Assembly (NCBI GenBank): GCA_019916065.1
Contig: CM034239.1
Span: forward strand, 35,984,419 to 36,048,418
Source: Vitellaria paradoxa
Lineage: Eukaryota; Streptophyta; Magnoliopsida; Ericales; Sapotaceae
Reading direction: 5' to 3'
DNA: 64,000 bases
The notes beneath the pieces were generated by a model that saw only the letters and a program-made list of their open reading frames with translations, made no database searches and was not told where the DNA came from. Numbering within the stretch: position 1 is the first letter of the stretch; each line of letters opens with the position of its first letter. The translations under genes and the position numbers were made by a program. Below are positions 25,701 to 36,335 of this stretch, piece after piece.

Positions 25701-28313
25701 ATCATAATGAAAAAATGGCTGCATAGCAGAGAAGCACCATGACACTGATGTTTTATAAAAGAAAATACAAGATTGCAGGAGGATTGTTGCACAACTAAAA
25801 ACAAATCATTATTAGCTTAAATGAAAAATATATATATATATATATAATTCTTATTTTTTTCTTTTTCTTTTTTTTTTGGTGGGGGCGGATAAAGTAAAAG
25901 AGAAACTACAACATAATTCTTAATTGAAGACCCATAGAATCTATGTTGCGTTCCTAGGTCTAGACAATTAGTACGTTGGACACCTCTTCATAAAAAAAAC
26001 CATGCCAATCTCTATCACTCGCAGGTCCCACAAATCTTATGTTTGATAACCAAAAAAAGAGAGACAATTAGCAATCCCTCAAAATGTGGGATTAGGAATA
26101 ATTTGATACCCGCCAAAAATTAGAAAGTGTAAAATTATTTCCACTCATCTCCTGTTAAATCACATCTCTTATCCCATTTTATATCCCCACCAAACAAACA
26201 CCAACAAAATAATCCCACATAAAAGATTAAACACGTGTTTTATCCAATTTTATACATTATCCCATAGTATTATTTATCCTTCATCATCTAGTCCTCCCAA
26301 TCAAAGGGATGTGGGACTCGGGATTGAATTTGTCATCCATTGGTCCCACAATCTCATGTTTAATACCCCCCCCCCAAAAAAAAAAGAGTATTAGCAATCC
26401 AAAGATGTGGGACTAGGAATACCATGGGAATGGGATGGCATATCCCCATCCTCGGATTTGATTCCCGCCAAAATCTAAACATTCAAAATTATTTCTAATC
26501 AAATCTCCTGTCAATTCACATTTCTTATCTCAGTTTATATTCCACCAACAAAATAATCGAACATAAAAAATTAATCACGTGTTATATCCAATCTCATACA
26601 TTATCCCGTGATATCATTTATCCTCCATCATCTAGTCCTCCCAATCAAACATAGCCGTTGTCTATGTTGAAACACGACAGTCATTTTGCCTGTTTGTGAA
26701 TTAGACATACTGAGGAAAAAATTTTTGGCAAATTCATCAACATAAAATGCAATGCTTTTGGGTCTGTTGCAAACTCACTAAATAATCTTACCTCCTTTCT
26801 TCGGTGTCTCCTTTTGACCTCGTGAAATGGATCTGTAACCATAACGTACACTTGTTACATCACCGATCAAAAAACAAATGTACACTTGTTACACTGCTTT
26901 AATGAGAGCATTAAAGCAAAACATTAAAAGGGGACTAGAATTACATCATATAATCCTAAATTCAATAAGATTTCCTTTCAACTAAAGAAAATAGATATAT
27001 CACATGTTTCAAGAAACAATTACAGCACTTGTGCCACATCAAACCTTCAACTTACAACCGTGCACAGAACAGTCTTTGTAGAATTATCTCCCCATGAATT
27101 AATACTTCAATGATCCCACAATAATCAGGAAAATTAATTAATTGTCAATTAATATACACAAACAAGCATGAACCCATGCTCAAAACAAGACTGCTTGAAT
27201 TAGAGCAGTTAAAACAATTCCTTTCACAAAGGCCTCTCTAAGCAAGGGTAAAAACATTAATTGCAGCCTTTGTCTGGTAATAGTGATTTTTGAACAAAGA
27301 CCATAAGTAGTAATTGTTGTATTGGAATTGAAACTAAAGGCCTTAAAATCACAGTAAAATGGACTTCTTTGTTCAGCTATTGTCTAAAAGAAACATAGCT
27401 TAAAACATGAACTGCCAAAAACCTAAATCAAAAAAATGTTAGTAAGCTTGCAACATGGACAATCAAGAGCTATCATACTTGTTCAAATGCCTTACTTGTT
27501 ATTCAGAGAAAACTGCCAAATTTTAGAACAATTATAAATCATCAGAAACATTGAAAGTGCTACTAAAGAGGTCCAGGGAAACATTCCTGTCTATCAGTAG
27601 TCTGGTCAACAATTGAAAGAGATCTACACAAGAGTAAAAATGTAAACACGGGTCACTTGCAACATTGCATGAAAAATTTTTGCTTTTACGCCAGTTTAAC
27701 AGACAAACCAGTAAACAAGCAATAATAATAACAAAGTGATGGTTAGAACAGCATCTTGTATCCTACTGTCCTACATTACTTAGACTCAATTATGGACTCA
27801 GAACAGCTTATTAGAACCTACCCAAATTAAGTAATGAAATAATTCCAAATGTCACTTTTTTTTTTTTTTTAAGAATGAACAAAAATAAACCCGACCTTAC
27901 AACAGAAAGGCATGGTAGCATGAAAACCCATCAAAGTTAATAATTTGGAGGAAAAAAAGAATTGAACTCAATTCAATTCAACCCGTATATCAAAACACTA
28001 ACTTAACAGAACCCAATCAAATCGAATCTCCGCACAAACAACACTAATCAGTTGAAGCCACCAATCGCAGATCAAACCCAACTATTATGAGAAATTAAAA
28101 TCAAACCCATAAACAGAGACGAAGAAACAAATAAATATTCAAATGGAGCAAACCTTGGAAGAGAAGCTTCTGGGCAGTCTCGTTGGGATCCATTGAACAT
28201 TCCTTGAGCATTGCATATATCTCCTCTTCGCTGTGATTTCCCGCGATCTCCTTGATATTCTGGATCATCTTGCGAACGCCGCCCGGAATTGAAACCCTAG
28301 CGCCACTGCTCAT
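11576..28313 (-). CDS. GIP1: GBF-interacting protein 1-like (GIP1 family), 11 coding exons
   Basis: Plant nuclear protein family named for binding G-box binding factors (bZIP); in Arabidopsis GIP1 is reported to enhance GBF DNA binding. Exons in transcript order: 28313-28154, 26832-26792, 25302-25197, 24874-24742, 24584-24160, 24031-23852, 21317-20939, 20133-19833, 19610-19449, 17359-16868, 11869-11576. Every intron is GT-AG and all phases agree, giving 2673 nt = 890 codons plus TGA, which fits the family. The N-terminus (about residues 8-67) is the DUF1296/GIP1 N-terminal, UBA-like domain (GGVRKMIQNIKEIAGNHSEE...DPFHEVKRR). The middle is low-complexity Ser/Pro/Gln-rich with a conserved VGPKEWKPKP block. 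The C-terminus is the conserved Tyr/Pro/Gln-rich part (DPASYYAQFYR, PPNYFPYGHYFSPF, FAPTQGGHGTF, ending INWPNSH). No signal peptide or membrane segment is visible. Family assignment is confident; the role is inferred from the family. Confidence 0.93.
12419..13791. mobile_element. Fold-back Mutator-like element with perfect 9-bp TSD, in GIP1 intron 10
   Basis: Perfect 9-bp direct repeats AAAAACTTA at 12410-12418 and 13792-13800 flank ends GGGTAAAGTAC/GTACTTTACCC. The arms are about 500 bp each (12419-12924 and 13291-13791) and pair nearly throughout. The outer ~240 bp are unique arm sequence; the inner part is the AT satellite also found in the 5008-6174 element. The ~366-bp loop contains a piece resembling the right end of that Tourist-like element (to about 13112). 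A 9-bp duplication is the Mutator hallmark. No transposase. Confidence 0.87.
14099..14453. repeat. Three tandem ~125-bp units in GIP1 intron 10
   Basis: Units begin at about 14099, 14224 and 14350, each with 'ttttgaaa-atatattttat' and 'tcaaaaattatact'. Flanks ('ccagtggcagatccaaaatttt' and 'ccccttgcccctacgtgcatcc') resemble ends of a dispersed plant repeat. The short 69-76-codon frames here are not genes. Confidence 0.75.
14454..16289. other. Intronic sequence, no gene
   Basis: Part of GIP1 intron 10. Holds homopolymer junctions T16-G6 (15045-15066) and an 18-base G run (16223-16240). Nothing else recognised. Confidence 0.6.
16290..16745 (+). repeat. Dispersed repeat copy 1 (GIP1 intron 10)
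   Basis: Shares the order 'gacacgcaat', 'ctaaaattcctaaaat', 'ggaattaat' and 'agaaatgtccatgcttct' with 18060-18415 in the same orientation. Probably two insertions of one non-coding transposon; no termini resolved. Confidence 0.55.
16868..17359 (-). CDS. GIP1: GIP1 exon 10
   Basis: Largest exon, 164 codons: GGNSLVFSTAPPTPMVTQAA...PPNYFPYGHYFSPFFVHPP...ANEDLTTPQFKESNVYITGQ. Rich in Pro, Tyr, Gln, Ser and Gly, with low-complexity prion-like composition. Acceptor CTGCAG, donor GTTGGT; in phase 0 at both ends. Confidence 0.95.
18060..18415 (+). repeat. Dispersed repeat copy 2 (GIP1 intron 9)
   Basis: Diverged relative of 16290-16745, ending in 'agaaatgtccaagcttctta'. Similarity is patchy and judged by eye. 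Confidence 0.55.
19449..19610 (-). CDS. GIP1: GIP1 exon 9
   Basis: Encodes VPQPFDPASYYAQFYRTGAD...ALSSQTSQPAQE in exactly 54 codons. Acceptor GTAAAG, donor GTTTGC. This is part of the conserved C-terminal half. Confidence 0.92.
19833..20133 (-). CDS. GIP1: GIP1 exon 8
   Basis: Encodes NQNGLTTTEEGDYPDCPQSP...YSMVHTSPTYSFDFVPPMVG...ESQARDVSRLPSFV. Acceptor TTCAG, consensus donor GTAAGT; phase 2 in, 0 out. The QARDVSRLPSFV block is a family hallmark. Confidence 0.93.
20813..20844. repeat. (GA)n microsatellite in GIP1 intron 7
   Basis: About 15 GA dinucleotides on the plus strand, CT on the transcribed strand, 100 bp past the exon 7 donor. Confidence 0.9.
20939..21317 (-). CDS. GIP1: GIP1 exon 7
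   Basis: Encodes VGPKEWKPKPTNLNLAQGSE... and LRRKLEEIHISDGQHVIIPN, followed by FGFCFGSFDSSFGLN. Acceptor CAACAG, donor GTTTGT; ends in phase 2. Confidence 0.93.
22240..23700. mobile_element. Probable transposon insertion in GIP1 intron 6
   Basis: Bounded by inverted-looking 'gatccagaaccgac...gaaccaattc' (about 22360-22385) and 'gaaccagttccgtttcaggc' (about 23648-23668). Contains a GC-richer 22440-22650 stretch, a (CT)n run at about 22664-22704 and a tandem pair. The boundaries are not exact. Confidence 0.4.
23114..23325. repeat. Tandem duplication, ~107-bp unit
   Basis: 'aatgaatgatatacctttt' through 'aaatgctttgctattt' occurs twice, starting at about 23114 and 23220, with scattered differences. 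Lies within the insertion in intron 6. Confidence 0.85.
23852..24031 (-). CDS. GIP1: GIP1 exon 6
   Basis: Encodes SEVASSSMQGKMSSRTPGV...RPSFNCNSRSQVVIGPSK. Acceptor CAACAG, donor GTAACT. 180 nt, entering and leaving in phase 1. Joining exon 7 across the 2.5-kb intron gives SK-VGPKEWKPKP as expected for the family. Confidence 0.91.
24160..24584 (-). CDS. GIP1: GIP1 exon 5
   Basis: Second largest exon, encoding a disordered Ser/Pro-rich region (ALKMNGLASVDSESTG...LPSPGVYFSASDPVLVPSPD...GTIKREVGNQR). Acceptor TTGCAG, donor GTTAGG. The PGVYFSASDPVLVPS block is typical of GIP1-like proteins. Confidence 0.92.
24742..24874 (-). CDS. GIP1: GIP1 exon 4
   Basis: Encodes a Ser/Lys/Glu-rich segment (TSSGRNSGPVKENEFNQVSE...). 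Acceptor TTCCAG, donor GTGATAC; phase 1 in, phase 2 out, matching both neighbours. Confidence 0.88.
25197..25302 (-). CDS. GIP1: GIP1 exon 3
   Basis: Encodes SLSNKESLESRWKPGAQGRG followed by SRVGRTNHSTRYIAN. The Arg/Gly-rich RGSR stretch is typical just after the family's N-terminal domain. Acceptor TGCAG, donor GTATTC; leaves phase 1. Confidence 0.9.
26023..26651. mobile_element. Tandemly duplicated MITE-like element in GIP1 intron 2
   Basis: Two direct copies (26023-26306 and 26340-26651) share 'ggtcccacaa-ct-atgttt', 'ttagcaatcc', 'acgtgtt-tatccaat' and 'catctagtcctcccaatcaa'. Each unit has short inverted ends around ATGTTTGAT. Non-coding. Confidence 0.7.
26792..26832 (-). CDS. GIP1: GIP1 exon 2 (41-bp micro-exon)
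   Basis: Encodes DPFHEVKRRHRRKE, the basic end of the GIP1 N-terminal domain. Acceptor ACAG and donor GTAAG. It is too short for an ORF scan and was found from the expected family continuation after LLFQ; phase 1 in, phase 0 out. Confidence 0.92.
28154..28313 (-). CDS. GIP1: GIP1 exon 1 (start codon, N-terminal domain)
   Basis: Starts ATG at 28313-28311 (MSSGARVSIPGGVRKM...), ends ...AQKLLFQ plus one base before a GTTTGC donor. It carries most of the UBA-like GIP1 N-terminal helices. The start is chosen because the family motif begins a few residues later and an in-frame extension has no family resemblance. Confidence 0.93.
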
Positions 28314-28590
28314 TTTTACAGAGCACGATTATAGCTCTGTATATAAAATATTTGATATGTATGAATGTGTGTGTGTATATAAATAAAGAGAGAGAAAGAT
28401 TGGGTATGGGCTCTGATTGTCCTGAGGAATGAGATGATGAAGAAGAGAGGAGGAGACTTGAGAGGGGGTTTTCAATGGATCTTCTCGTTAAGTTCACAGA
28501 AAGAGAGAGGAGAAAAGAAAAAAAGAGATAGAGAGAGAGAAGGGGGAAGAGCAAATATACGGAGTGTTGTTTGAGAGAGAAGTGCATGGC
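28314..28590 (-). promoter_or_regulatory. GIP1 5' leader, CT-rich, with overlapping upstream ORF
   Basis: Pyrimidine-rich on the coding strand (CTCTCTC tracts), as in many plant 5' UTRs. An upstream ATG at 28587 opens a 96-codon frame that runs past the GIP1 start and stops at 28297, overlapping the first coding bases out of frame. The transcription start is not determined, so it is unknown whether this ATG is transcribed. Confidence 0.5.
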
Positions 28591-30119
28591 TTTTTATTTT
28601 TGGTTTTTTTCTCCTCCCTTTCCTTTTTTTAATTTTTCCAACTTTTCTTGGTCACTTTTATTTTGAACTCTTTGTGTGCTTTTTTTTTTTTTTTTTAATC
28701 AAGATATCTAGGTCAATTTACACGCACGATTGAATGAACCTTAAGTGGTCTTGAGAAAATTTGAATTAATGATCACTGAAAAACAAATTTAAAATTTTAC
28801 CAATTAAACTAACTATTAAAGTTGAACTCTATATGCGCATGTATTAGACTCATGAGTTTTTTCTAAAATAACATCCCTCTCCAAAATAACTATTAGACGG
28901 TGTTTAGTTTGTTAAAAAAATTAAAAATTAGAATAAAAATAATATGTAATAACATCTAATTGAGAAAAATTAGTAAAAATTAAAATTTTTTTTGAAATTT
29001 TTTATCCAAACTCCCTTTAATCTAACTCTATTTTAGTAATAATTTTCACTTTAATGCTCTAATTTCACATGTAGAAGTTTTTTCAAATAATTTCCTATCT
29101 AATTTTTTCTTTCAAAATCTCAGTATGATATTCTTGCGTCATATGCATAATTCTTTTTTTTTAAATAAAAAGATTTACACCTTAGAATTTTGGAGTTTAT
29201 ATTTTTCAAAATATCTCCATATTTAATTCATTTTAATTTTAACTTGAAGTAATTGCTAAATTGGCATCACATTTAATTAAAATATTAGCTTTTTGTTAAC
29301 TACTAAGTAGATTGCTGGTGCTAGTTTCTAGAGTGATAACATTTATTAGAGGTTAATAAATGTCTATTTAATTGGAGTGAAAATTTGATCAGATAAAAGA
29401 AAAAAAAAATGAAAATAGAGATTAATGGAATATAAAATTTTAAATATTTTCTCATCTGAATATATTAAAAATATGATAAAATAAAGATATTTATTAATAT
29501 ATTAGCTTTTTAATTTAATTAATTTTAGTTTTTTAAATTGTATGCAATTTTCCTTCTATTTTTTATCATAACCGAAACATGAGAATAAATTTTTAATCCA
29601 TATCCCCCTTTTTTTTTTTTTGACAAATTCATGATCTAAATAATGTCTAAAAATATAATTTGAAGCTTTCAAAATAATGACTGTTGTCCGAGAGAGAAAC
29701 ATGAGTGAGAGAGAAAATTTTTAAATAAATAAATAAAATAGTAAATAGAAAGAGTGAAAAACAACTAAGAAAAATAGCTGATTTTCTAAAATATAGGAGA
29801 ATAAATTTTAAATATCTTACCTTTCAAAAAAAATTAAATTTTAAATATCTTTCCTTTTTATTTTTTTAACAACTTCTTGATTCAAACATAGTTTAATTTA
29901 ATATATGGTTAAGCATTCAAAATATTGAAATTGTTATCGCAAAAGATATACGTGAGTGAGAGAGAAAATAAAATTATATATATAATAAAATAACAATTAA
30001 AAAATAACTAAAAATTAGTGGCCAGTTTAAGGAAAAATAACACTTTAAGCACAAGAAAAATGACCCTATGTCGCTTTTATATATAGCGATATTATTGCAC
30101 TGATGACTTTATTTATTCT
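28591..30119. other. AT-rich sequence upstream of GIP1
   Basis: The first few hundred bases probably hold the GIP1 promoter, but no TATA box or element can be assigned with confidence. A possible small MITE remnant lies at 28895-29030 (GGTGTTTAGTTTG ... CCAAACTCCC). Confidence 0.45.
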
Positions 30120-30640
30120 TTAAATAATGGTCCAAAAACTTTACGGTTTGAGTGCCTAAAACTCAGTTGGGTCTGCGCTGATGTGGCCGATCTTACTACT
30201 TGCCCAGTTATTTATGGTCGAACTACTTGAGCGAGTCCCTAATCAGATCTTTGTGGAAAATTGGATATTAATTAAACTAGATTTGATGAGTTATTTCTGA
30301 CAAGTATGGACAAAAGGAAAGACTTTTTTAGTGGATGTTTCTCTAAACAGTCTTTGCTTGCCCTCTCTCTTTGTGTGTTTCTAGTATTTATAACTTTCTT
30401 TGCACTTGTTAGTCGTGCTCGGTAATCATGAGTGATGATACGATAATAGCCTAAATTACGCCGTATAGTCGGCGCCAGTCTGATCGAGGCCATAATCAGT
30501 AAAGGGTTTGGTCATACATTTTTTGACCTTTCTTAAATGCGATAAGAAAGATAGTCGCTCTCTCACCTACCATATTGTCTCCCTTTGGATGCGCGCCACA
30601 TGTTTGGTTAAATGTACGCCACATAGTGTTGCCCTCCAAT
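30120..30640 (-). mobile_element. LTR-like dispersed element, copy 1
   Basis: Inverted relative of 38590-39095. On the minus strand both contain 'catccaa-gggg', then 'actcatgatta', TATAAATACTAGAAACAC (a TATA box with plausible start site) and 'gatcggccac-tcag'. GC-richer than its surroundings and without ORFs; resembles a solo LTR or TRIM. Confidence 0.65.
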
Positions 30641-30950
30641 GCTAATAAAAAATTTAATTGAATTACATAACTAAATAAAATCATGATCACACCCATGAAG
30701 CTTTACATTGAAAATAATAATTCCTACTCCTTAGACAACAAAATAATTAAAGCATATTTCATTTTTAAATATCTATATTATGATAATGTCAAACAAAAAT
30801 AATTATGCATTTTTAATTAAAAATACAAATAAATATATAATCGTATATTTAATTGATATATGTGTTTGTTTGGCAAAAATAGTTGGTAGCTGAACTATTA
30901 GTTACTAACTTTTTTACATTTTTCTAAAAATAATTAAATTTATCCTCTTA

Positions 30951-31863
30951 GGGCCCGATTGGATGGTACTAAAATTTCAAGGGGATAAGTTTTAGAGGGG
31001 GTATAAGATAAGAAAGTGTATTATTTTTAAAGGGTTGGCCCACATTGATGTGATGTTTATAGAGAGTGATAATTTTTGACTTGGTTTGGATGTTTTATAA
31101 ATAAAAGGAGATAAATGATGGAAAAAATAGTCAAATGACTCTTTTACTTTTGTGATGTCCCAAACTTGGTTACCCATTAAATTAAACTTGATTACCGAAA
31201 TTTAATTATATGTTTATGTTAATTATATAAAATGAAAACCAAATAGTACAAATTAATTTTAGACAAATTAATTATAAATAAATTATGTTATTAATAAATT
31301 AAACTTTATAAAATATATAAATTAGTTCCGTAGATAATAACATCCCAATTTATCCGAAACTTCCTTAGTCGTTTATTTTTTCTCCTTATTTAAAAAATAT
31401 CAATATATGTGTAATTTTGTATAAATTTGCTAAAAAATAATATTATTATATTTGCTAAAAAATAATATTATTATCTTAAAATCACATCACCTCCTATTTG
31501 GAAAAAATATTTTTTTTAATCACACGACCCCCTATTTGGAAAAAAATTATATTTTTTATTTTTATTATACATTTTTCCATTAGAAAAAAAAAAGAATTTA
31601 TTTCTAATATAAAATACATTTTGAAGGTGAGAAGGGGATGAGAAGGGGCATAATGGTCCAATTTAGTCCATATAAGGGGGGATAATTTTTGGAGAGCTCA
31701 AATCCTCTCCAAAAATAATACACATTCTTCCAAGATTAAGAAGGAAGGATAATTTTTAGAGGGGAAAAATTTTGCTTCTCAAACTAAGCAAAAAATATCA
31801 CATCAAAACTTATAAAGGCGTATTATTTATGGAGGCCACATTTTGTAGCATCCAATCGACCCC
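30951..31863. mobile_element. Tourist-like element (913 bp)
   Basis: Left end GGGCCCGATTGGATGGTAC; right end, reverse complement GGGTCGATTGGATGCTAC. TTA at 30948-30950 and 31864-31866. The subterminal regions are also similar. Non-coding; a classic PIF/Harbinger-type MITE. Confidence 0.85.
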
Positions 31864-31866
31864 TTA

Positions 31867-32822
31867 CATTTTAAACTTCTTTTAAAGTTTGAAAGGCAAA
31901 AATATCAAATTAACAAAAAAATTAAAAAGTTAGTTACTAAAAAAATTATCTATTTTCTTTTCTAAACACAAAAAAAATAAAAAAAGATAACTTTGAAGTT
32001 AACTAGTAGATAGTTAAAAAAAAAAAAAGGTTAACTTTTTTCTTCTCAAACTCAGCTGAGAGTTGATTCGATATAAATTATTATAAATAAAGATCGTTTA
32101 TGTGGTATAAACTCGTTGCCAATTCGGAATAAATTTTTCCATCGTGATTTGTGTTCCGTTATTATTCTTATATTGTAATGGATGAAACAAATGAAATAAT
32201 ATTTTTATATAAGTTTTAATAAATATTATTTTATATTATTGTATCTGCATACATACTTATATTTTATTATTTGCATGTAAATAAATAAAATAAAATAAAA
32301 TAAAACCTTTTTACTAATATAACAGTTAATAACCATTATTTTTTTTATTTTACTTGTTATTTTTTGACACACATTGATAAGAAAACTTAAATAACTTTAA
32401 AGGATTTAATAATGTAATAATTTCGTTAATTAAGAAGAATAGGTATTGCGTGTAATAATTTTTTTTTTTTTCACTTCATGGAAAAAATCAACTATTAGCA
32501 ATCAAACAATCAACTTAAGCAACAGAATAATGACAAACGTAGAAAAAATAAAAAATAAAATAATACAAGAGTTTAACCCCCCAAAAAAAAATAATCTTAA
32601 AACGGTAGGGGAAAATCTTCAAAGCCTAGCCCTGAGCACCAAAACTCATCTATTATATAATTCTAGTTAACACTATGACAACAATGCAATATAAGTATAT
32701 ATATTTAATATTATTTCACATATATTACTTTTTGGTCGACACCCAACATAGATTAGTTTTTTGGATTAATCTATTTTTTTTATACATACTCATACATATA
32801 TATATATATATATATATAGGAT
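31867..32822. other. AT-rich gene-free stretch
   Basis: Ends in a (TA)n run at about 32796-32818. No gene or other repeat recognised. Confidence 0.5.
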
Positions 32823-34080
32823 GGACGTAATATTAGAGAAAAGGATATTAATGTCAGCTACTCTTTTTATATGTTGACACTTTTATCCTTAATAAATTAG
32901 TGGATCCAAATATACTTAATACACTTTTTATAAGTTGACAATTTTACTCTTATTTATTTAATTAGATATTTACTATATCTATTAAATAAATGAATTTTTA
33001 TAGCATTTATTTCTCTCTTTTCACTTTTTCTCACAAAATCACATCTTCCTTTTTTTATTGTTTTAAAAAATATGAATATAATAATATTAATCAAAATTCT
33101 CTTAAAGACATGAGAAATTTGAATAACTACTTCTAAAATTTAAATTTTAAGTATTTATTTTTTAGTCATGAAATTTAATTTAATAATTGATTTTACTCAT
33201 TAATTTAATAAATAATAGACTTTGAATAATTAATTTAAAATTTTGAATTTTTATATTTATCTTTAGTCTTTAAATTTTGATAAAATAAATTTTATTAAAT
33301 GATTTACCTATTAATGTTAATTGGTAAACCAAATCAAACTATTCATGATTCTGTTAATTGGTAAACCGAATAATAAAATTTATTATTAAATTAATCTTCA
33401 CTACTAAAAGACAAATATATTAAATTTAATTTTAATAATTAATTATCCAAACTAATGATTTTGCTAATTAGTAAATTAAAAGATAAATATATAAAATTCA
33501 ATTTGAAAACTAATTATCCAAACTACTCAAATTTCCTTAATTATCTACACTCAGATTTTTGTTAATTAGTAAATCCAGGATTAAATTTTATTATATCAAA
33601 TTTTTAAGATTAAAATATAAATATAAAAAATTTAGATTTTAAAATTAATTATGCAAACTATGTTATTATTAAATCAATGAGCAAAATTTATAACTAAAGC
33701 AAATTTCATGATTAAAAAATAAATCTATAAAATTTAAATTTTAGAAATAATTATTCAAATTACTTATGCTTGTAAGAGTATTTTGATTAATATTATTATA
33801 TTCATAGTTTTTAAAAAATAAAAATAAAAAAGCAAGATATGATTTTGTGAGAAAAAGTGGAAAGAGACAAATAAATACTAATATAACCGTTTATTTATTT
33901 AATAGATAATAAATGTCTCATTAAATTTCCCATTAAATAAATAAGGGTAAAAGTTGTTAAACTATCAAAAGTGCATTAAATATCTGCAGATTCACTAACT
34001 TATTAAAGGTAAAAGTGTAAAGATATAAAAGTGACATTAAATGTGCTCTGTCATTAACATTTTTTACTATAGTATTATCA
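32823..34080. mobile_element. 1.26-kb near-perfectly palindromic (fold-back) element
   Basis: The left half reads as the reverse complement of the right half over most of its length, with the centre near 33440. For example 'cactttttctcacaaaatca' near 33022 pairs with its complement near 33843, and 'gttgacacttttatcc' near 32873 pairs near 34012. No ORF and no clear target duplication, so the superfamily is uncertain. Confidence 0.75.
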
Positions 34081-35908
34081 CCACCCAAATAACCCAATAT
34101 ATTTTAAAGTTCGAGGGAGTTACAGTGAAAAATTCATTGCAGGATTTCAGTGAAAAATGAACAGTTGAAATTTATTTACACTTAATCCAATGGTTCTAAT
34201 TTAATTTAATTAAAATTTTTATTTCAAAATAAAAATTTTAAAATTTTTATTGGAGTATAATTAATGTGAAAATGTCAAAAATTATATGTCATTAAAGTGC
34301 AAACAAATCTCAACCGTTTAATTTTCCACTACAGCCCCTATAATGAATTTTTTCATTGCAACCCCTTGGAACCCATATATTATAGGGCATGCTTTTAGTT
34401 GACTTGAGTTAGATAAGAGGCTAAAGATCATTTTAAAATTCAGGTCCACTAAGAAAAGGAAAATCTTATTTGTTAAAAAAAAATGTTTGAATATCGAGAA
34501 GTCTCACGTAACTTTAATACTATCCTTTAAACTTATTCATCTTACTTATTACAATATTAATTTACGATAATATTCTGTTTTCTTTTACTTGATTGTAATA
34601 TTTAATTTATGTATTTTTAAATTAATAAATTTTATATAAATTCTAATTAATTATAAGATATATTAATTTATATTAATATACATGAAAGATTTTTAAGTAC
34701 ATTATTTAAAATTTCATAGATACAAATGCAACCAAATATATTTTAAAAATTATATTTTATAATAAAAAAATCATATTTAAATTATTACACCTTCAATTTA
34801 ATAAATTTTAAAATTAATGACAATCTCATATTAAATTATCATTACAATGTTATTCAAACAAAATTTAAATTGAAACTACTTGCGTTAGTTTGTAGACAAA
34901 AGTTTAGTAATGTTTTCAATAAAAGAATCATGTATATTAATTTAAATTAGCATCTCTTATAATTTAATTAAATTTCATCTAAATTTTATGAATTTAAAAG
35001 ACACACAAATTAAGCAAATAAGAAAAAAGGAAAAAAAAAAGGAATATTATCTTAAATTCAAATAGTTGAATTTGAACTTTTTTATACTAGTTATAAATCA
35101 TTAATAAAATTTTAACTAAAAAAGTATTTTATTTCTCTAATTTAATGTGAAATAAATAAATATAATTCATTAAAATATTATTTTAAATAAAATAAAATGT
35201 GATATATATACGTATTTATGCTAAATTATTATGACTTACCACCAAGATTTATTTGCATAAGAATCCCTAAAAATAGAAGAAAAAATATAGGGTGCGTTTG
35301 GTGCACCGACATTTGATGAAAATTTCTATAAAATATTACACATTCCCACCTTCTTAAAATTTTAAAAAGTACAATATCTTTCCAAAAAAACGTTAATAAC
35401 TAGAATTCAATTAATCAAATAGCAAAAATTTTTTCGCTATTCTCACCGTGGACTCCTAAACTATTAAATGACACCCACTTTGACTATTTTTGGTGGTGTT
35501 TTTAAAACCGTCCAAATAGATTGTAGAAATCGTTCCGACGGAATCGCGCGGGCAACTTTCGTCCAAACAGTTTCTACAATTCGTTTGAACGGATTGTAAT
35601 ATAAAGAAGTATGATTGCTTAAAATTTTGAATCCGTCAGAACGGAAATTCAATCCGTCAGAACGAAATTTCAATATTCATCTCAAAAAAAAAAAGATTTG
35701 AGCGGCGTGCACTAAATACCAAAAGTTTCCCTAAACTACGTTTTATCTCATTTTTTGTCACTTTTTGAAGCTCCAAACAAACTTATAATAGAAATATTTA
35801 TTGTTGGGATGAAAGTTATCCTTCATGCTTTTTATATATAGGGATAAAAATAAATATGGACGCTTTAATTAAACACCGTTTATTAGACGCATATGCAAGT
35901 ATAACTAA
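34081..35908. other. AT-rich gene-free stretch with a hairpin-rich patch
   Basis: At about 35500-35665 a GC-richer patch holds interleaved inverted and direct repeats (ATTGTAGAAA/TTTCTACAAT; 'aatccgtcagaacg' twice). It may be the inside of another MITE starting at 35291 (GGGTGCGTTTGG). Otherwise nothing. Confidence 0.5.
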
Positions 35909-36335
35909 AACTTTGTTTGGTTACTTATAAAAAAGAGGGGGGGTTTTGCTTGGTTACAAAGAAAAAACTTCTATTTTTTTTTTTTTGCAATTTTCTTTTG
36001 TCTTGTATGATTTTTTTTAATAAAAAAAATTTAATTATTTTTTAAAATTATAACTTTTAAGGATGTTAATTACATTTGTAAAAAAAAATTAAAAATTCAT
36101 GTCTGCCTAAATTAAAGTTAAAAAAATAGAGAAATAGTTTTTTCATTACTTTTTTACTCATACGAATAACTTTCATTTAAATGGACATAAATTTTTAATT
36201 TTTTTATAAATAATATTAATTATTTTTGAAAAAATTAAATTTCAGTGAAAAAACTCATATAAAACTAGAAAAAAAGAAAAAAGAAAAAAATCACAAAAAA
36301 AAGTTAGAGGTTCTTCTTTTCAACCAAACAAAGCC
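35909..36335. mobile_element. Tourist-like MITE (427 bp)
   Basis: Left AACTTTGTTTGG, right (reverse complement) GGCTTTGTTTGG; TAA at 35906-35908 and 36336-36338. Non-coding. Confidence 0.72.

Noticed and set aside
35291..35813. Possible further Tourist-like MITE (GGGTGCGTTTGG ... CCAAACAAACTT)
   Set aside because: The flanking 3-bp repeat would be ATA, not TTA/TAA, and the ends match poorly; left as an unassigned patch.
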